7,858 nucleotides of DNA from assembly GCA_030039915.1 (NCBI GenBank), contig JASHUP010000011.1, positions 1 to 7,858 of the forward strand. The letters run 5' to 3'. The first letter of the stretch is position 1; each line of letters begins with the position of its first letter. Source of the stretch: Thermoplasmata archaeon (GTDB lineage Archaea > Thermoplasmatota > Thermoplasmata > UBA184). Under the pieces are notes generated by a model. It saw nothing but the letters and a program-made list of their open reading frames with translations. It was not told the DNA's origin and ran no database searches. The translations under genes and the position numbers were made by a program. This document shows positions 6,327-7,858 of the stretch, piece by piece.

Positions 6327-6548
6327 CTAGACCGTTTCGATCTCGAAGAGAACCCGATAGCCGCGCAGCTGGTGGGTGAGTTCGTCCGAGAGGTCGAGGA
6401 TCTGGTCGCGGCTGGCGGTGCCGCTCCAGTCGTAGACGAAATCGTAGTTGCCCTGGGTGGGAACGAATCCGCACGAACGAAGCCGGTCGGCGATTGCCGA
6501 AGGTTTCGCCCCTTCGCTGTCGAAGGTGACCCGGAGATAGGTCTCCAT
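6327..6548 (-). CDS. Small conserved-type archaeal protein of unknown function (73 residues)
   Basis: A compact soluble protein with no membrane segment, signal or cysteine pair. The order of segments reads beta (E-T-Y-L-R-V-T-F, 2-9), helix (P-S-A-I-A-D-R-L-R-S-C-G-F, 16-28), beta (Y-D-F-V-Y-D-W, 35-41), helix (R-D-Q-I-L-D-L-S-D-E-L-T-H-Q-L, 47-61) and beta (Y-R-V-L-F-E-I-E-T, 64-72). This is a beta-alpha-beta-alpha-beta layout like half of a ferredoxin-like/ACT-type fold. I do not recognise a named family with confidence, though it feels like a protein shared among Thermoplasmatota. The start ATG 6548 fits an AT-rich box centred about 29 bases upstream. It lies 37 bases after the coaD stop and 67 bases before the DUF5611 start. 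Clean codon structure and segment pattern make it a real gene; the function is open. Confidence 0.75.
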   Translation of the reverse strand: METYLRVTFDSEGAKPSAIADRLRSCGFVPTQGNYDFVYDWSGTASRDQILDLSDELTHQLRGYRVLFEIETV

Positions 6549-6572
6549 CGTCTTCGAAACCGTGGGGTTGTT

Positions 6573-6583
6573 CTAGTAGATTA
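6573..6583 (-). promoter_or_regulatory. Weak TATA-like element for the 73-residue gene
   Basis: On the minus strand the stretch taatctactag, just after the coaD stop, is AT-rich against a GC-rich background. Its centre is about 29 bases before the ATG at 6548, the same spacing as the better box of the DUF5611 gene. The match to a TATA consensus is poor. Confidence 0.33.
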
Positions 6584-6585
6584 CG

Positions 6586-7350
6586 CTACGCTCGCGCTCG
6601 AAGCAGTGAGCGGAGCGCCCGCTCGAGGTCACGAGGACCGCGACCGGGAAAACGCCGCGGGCGCAACCGGACAGCGCGAGCTCGCTCGGTGATGGTCCAA
6701 CCACTCTTCCCCCGCCGGCGCTCAACCCGGATCTCGAGGTCGTAACCCGGACCCGCGCGGCGAGGCGACCTCCGCGTGCCGGAGCGTGAAAGCTCGGCCC
6801 TCGGAAACACCTCCCGGATCGCCCGCTCGGAGGGAGCGACGTCGTGCTCGTCGCCGGTCACGAGCGAGACCCGGATCCGGGAGCGCCGACGACCGTTCCG
6901 GTCGATCTCCTTCGCCCGCACTCGGCGAGAGCTCACCGCGACCAGGTCGTCGGCGAGAACGAGGGGGACGACGACCAGCGGGACCGCCGGTCGCCCGAGT
7001 CGCCGGCGCTCCCGGTTGACCGCCCGTCCCCCTTCGACCGTATCGGGCGAGACGACGAGGGCGCCGACCTCGGGTTCCACGGAGCGGCCGAACGCGTTCC
7101 CGAGCCCGGTCACCCTCCAGCGCCGACCCGGGTGACGACGGCGCAGGTAGCGTAGGAGGGCGGCGCGGCGTCGGCGGTACGGCTGGATGGCTCCGGGCGT
7201 CGGTTTGGGGTGTTCCTCGAGGAACCGGTCGGTCGTCACGCCGATCGCCACCTCCCGCCCGACCCGGAAGGCGGTCGACAGCAGCGCTTCGTGCCCGACG
7301 TGCAGGTGGTCGAACGTGCCGCCCAGCACTGCGAGCCGGAATCGTCGCAC
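6586..7350 (-). CDS. coaD: Phosphopantetheine adenylyltransferase (archaeal CoaD) with arginine-rich C-terminal extension
   Basis: The first 150 or so of 254 residues form a nucleotidyltransferase of the archaeal CoaD/PPAT type. GGTFDHLHVGH (10-20) has the T/HxGH ATP-binding signature. V-T-T-D-R-F (38-43) and the Y-R-R-R-R-A-A-L-L region (58-66) follow. S-S-R-R-V-R-A-K-E-I-D (140-150) corresponds to the ISSTRIR-type phosphate-binding loop. The enzyme joins 4'-phosphopantetheine and ATP to make dephospho-CoA in the cytosol. Family members are usually near 150-160 residues, so residues 155-254 are an extension. It opens with a strand and helix (V-S-L-V-T-G...S-E-R-A-I-R-E-V-F-P) and is very basic. 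The protein has 58 arginines but only 3 lysines. Start GTG 7350 sits 13 bases after the DUF2116 stop, so the two are probably one operon. Confidence 0.87.
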   Translation of the reverse strand: MRRFRLAVLGGTFDHLHVGHEALLSTAFRVGREVAIGVTTDRFLEEHPKPTPGAIQPYRRRRAALLRYLRRRHPGRRWRVTGLGNAFGRSVEPEVGALVVSPDTVEGGRAVNRERRRLGRPAVPLVVVPLVLADDLVAVSSRRVRAKEIDRNGRRRSRIRVSLVTGDEHDVAPSERAIREVFPRAELSRSGTRRSPRRAGPGYDLEIRVERRRGKSGWTITERARAVRLRPRRFPGRGPRDLERALRSLLRARA

Positions 7351-7363
7351 GGACCCGCGCCCC

Positions 7364-7555
7364 CTAGCGGATCACGCTGCTCAGGAACACGACGAGCAAG
7401 ATCGCGATCGCCGCATAGAGAAGGTACGAATAGTTTCTCCGCGACGCGATCTGGGCGGCCCGCTTATCGCGGCACGCCCGGCTGCAGGTCTCCTCGCCGA
7501 CCGAGCAGACCTTCCCGCAGACCTTACAGTGTCGATGGTCCCCGTCCGCGGGCAC
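7364..7555 (-). CDS. DUF2116-type zinc-ribbon, single-helix membrane protein
   Basis: A 63-residue protein with a small zinc ribbon and one C-terminal membrane helix. Cys10/Cys13 (H-C-K-V-C-G-K) and Cys24/Cys28 (C-S-R-A-C-R) are spaced as a treble-clef-like ribbon of the DUF2116 family, with an extra Cys17. A basic linker (R29-R40) leads to the hydrophobic helix at about 43-61. The basic side should stay in the cytoplasm, placing the ribbon inside and the C-terminus outside. The function is unknown; membrane-anchored zinc ribbons of this kind are common small archaeal proteins. GTG 7555 is the only usual start before an in-frame TGA 15 bases upstream. A weak GCTAAGG element about 27 bases upstream might be a TATA box. 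The coaD gene follows after 13 bases. Confidence 0.82.
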   Translation of the reverse strand: MPADGDHRHCKVCGKVCSVGEETCSRACRDKRAAQIASRRNYSYLLYAAIAILLVVFLSSVIR

Positions 7556-7650
7556 AAGGCCGAGCAGTCAGCGAGGGGCCTTAGCGTTGACCGGCGGGCT
7601 CAACCGGGGTCGGGTCGCGGCAGAGAAGGTCGCGGGTTCCGAAGTGTCTC

Positions 7651-7680
7651 TCGGCCCGATCCCCCCTCGGGGGGCGCCGA
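7651..7680. terminator. GC-rich hairpin after the stop of the right-edge gene (possible terminator)
   Basis: A C6-TC-G6 inverted repeat (7661-7674) is flanked by an outer TCGGC (7651-7655) and GCCGA (7676-7680) that can also pair. The structure lies 7 bases after the stop codon of the leftward right-edge gene. It has no T-run after it, unlike usual archaeal terminators, so its role as terminator, processing signal or neither is undecided. Confidence 0.4.
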
Positions 7681-7686
7681 GCTCGC

Positions 7687-7858
7687 TCAGGAACGCCGAG
7701 GGCGTCGACGGGGGTTCGGCTCGGCCACGTCGACCGGCGCCGGCTCGTGCGGGTCGAGAGGGTTGGGTGGGTCGGAAGCGAACTCGGGGTAGCCGGTCGT
7801 GTCCCGGAGGTTCTCGTCCATCAGCGTTTCGAGGCTCGCGTCCTCGTCCTCTTTTCCG
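7687..7858 (-). CDS. C-terminal end of an unidentified leftward gene, cut by the window edge
   Basis: Entering from the right edge, a frame stays open for 56 codons and ends in TGA at 7689-7687. It begins G-K-E-D-E-D-A-S-L-E-T-L-M-D-E-N-L-R-D. It continues through a proline- and aspartate-rich stretch (P-E-F-A-S-D-P-P-N-P-L-D-P-H-E-P-A-P) and ends with an arginine-rich tail (P-R-R-R-P-R-R-S). The composition changes from acidic to proline-rich to basic, as in a disordered C-terminal tail. No domain is recognisable, so no product is proposed. The codon structure looks real, and the hairpin just after the stop fits the end of a transcription unit. Read alone, an ATG inside (at residue 13 of the fragment) could be a start, but the upstream frame is open to the edge. 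Confidence 0.55.
   Translation of the reverse strand, partial: GKEDEDASLETLMDENLRDTTGYPEFASDPPNPLDPHEPAPVDVAEPNPRRRPRRS

Noticed and set aside
7187..7792. Rightward open frame opposite DUF2116 and the start of coaD
   Set aside because: Antisense to clear Cys-pair and GGTFDHLHVGH motifs; the product lacks recognisable structure.
1..7858. Search for CRISPR arrays, insertion sequences, integrases, toxin-antitoxin or defence genes
   Set aside because: No regularly spaced repeats, terminal inverted repeats, transposase motifs or known defence domains were visible; all complete genes fit core or membrane functions.

Overview
The window is a very GC-rich stretch of an archaeal chromosome. The likely source is a member of the Thermoplasmatota (former Thermoplasmata/Euryarchaeota). 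The support is an archaeal-type phosphoglucosamine mutase, the archaeal tRNA G10 methyltransferase, a Mut7-C/zinc-ribbon protein, a DUF5611 protein, a DUF2116 zinc-ribbon membrane protein and an archaeal-type CoaD. TATA-like boxes also sit about 29 nt before start codons, as in leaderless or near-leaderless archaeal genes. No mobile element, CRISPR array, rRNA or intact tRNA was seen. Coding density is very high and no gap without a gene exceeds about 150 bases. Seven of the ten complete genes appear to start at GTG (or TTG).

Layout, left to right. (1) Possibly the first codons of a leftward gene at the left edge (weak). (2) A rightward two-gene operon: a TSUP (TauE/SafE) membrane transporter and its DUF1634 partner, joined by an ATGA overlap. 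(3) Leftward glmM, tail to tail with the DUF1634 gene. (4) A short divergent promoter region between glmM and the next rightward pair, with a central TATATA-like element and a 12-bp perfect palindrome. (5) A rightward pair: a Mut7-C nuclease-like protein with zinc ribbon, then a tRNA (guanine-10-N2) methyltransferase, again joined by an ATGA overlap. (6) A leftward block filling the rest. In transcription order from the right it holds the tail of an unidentified gene, a DUF2116 zinc-ribbon membrane protein, coaD, a small conserved-looking 73-residue protein, a DUF5611 protein, and a large M50 (site-2-type) membrane protease. The stop codon of the protease gene interlocks with that of the tRNA methyltransferase gene.

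Themes: inorganic sulfur or anion export (TSUP/DUF1634), amino-sugar nucleotide supply for cell-surface glycans (GlmM), tRNA/RNA processing (Mut7-C and TrmG10), coenzyme A synthesis (CoaD) and intramembrane proteolysis. These look like ordinary core genes. The less ordinary parts are the M50 protease with a long, sequon-rich C-terminal domain, its tight coupling to the DUF5611 gene, and the extremely arginine-rich C-terminal extension on CoaD. I did not find a clearly new defence or mobile system.
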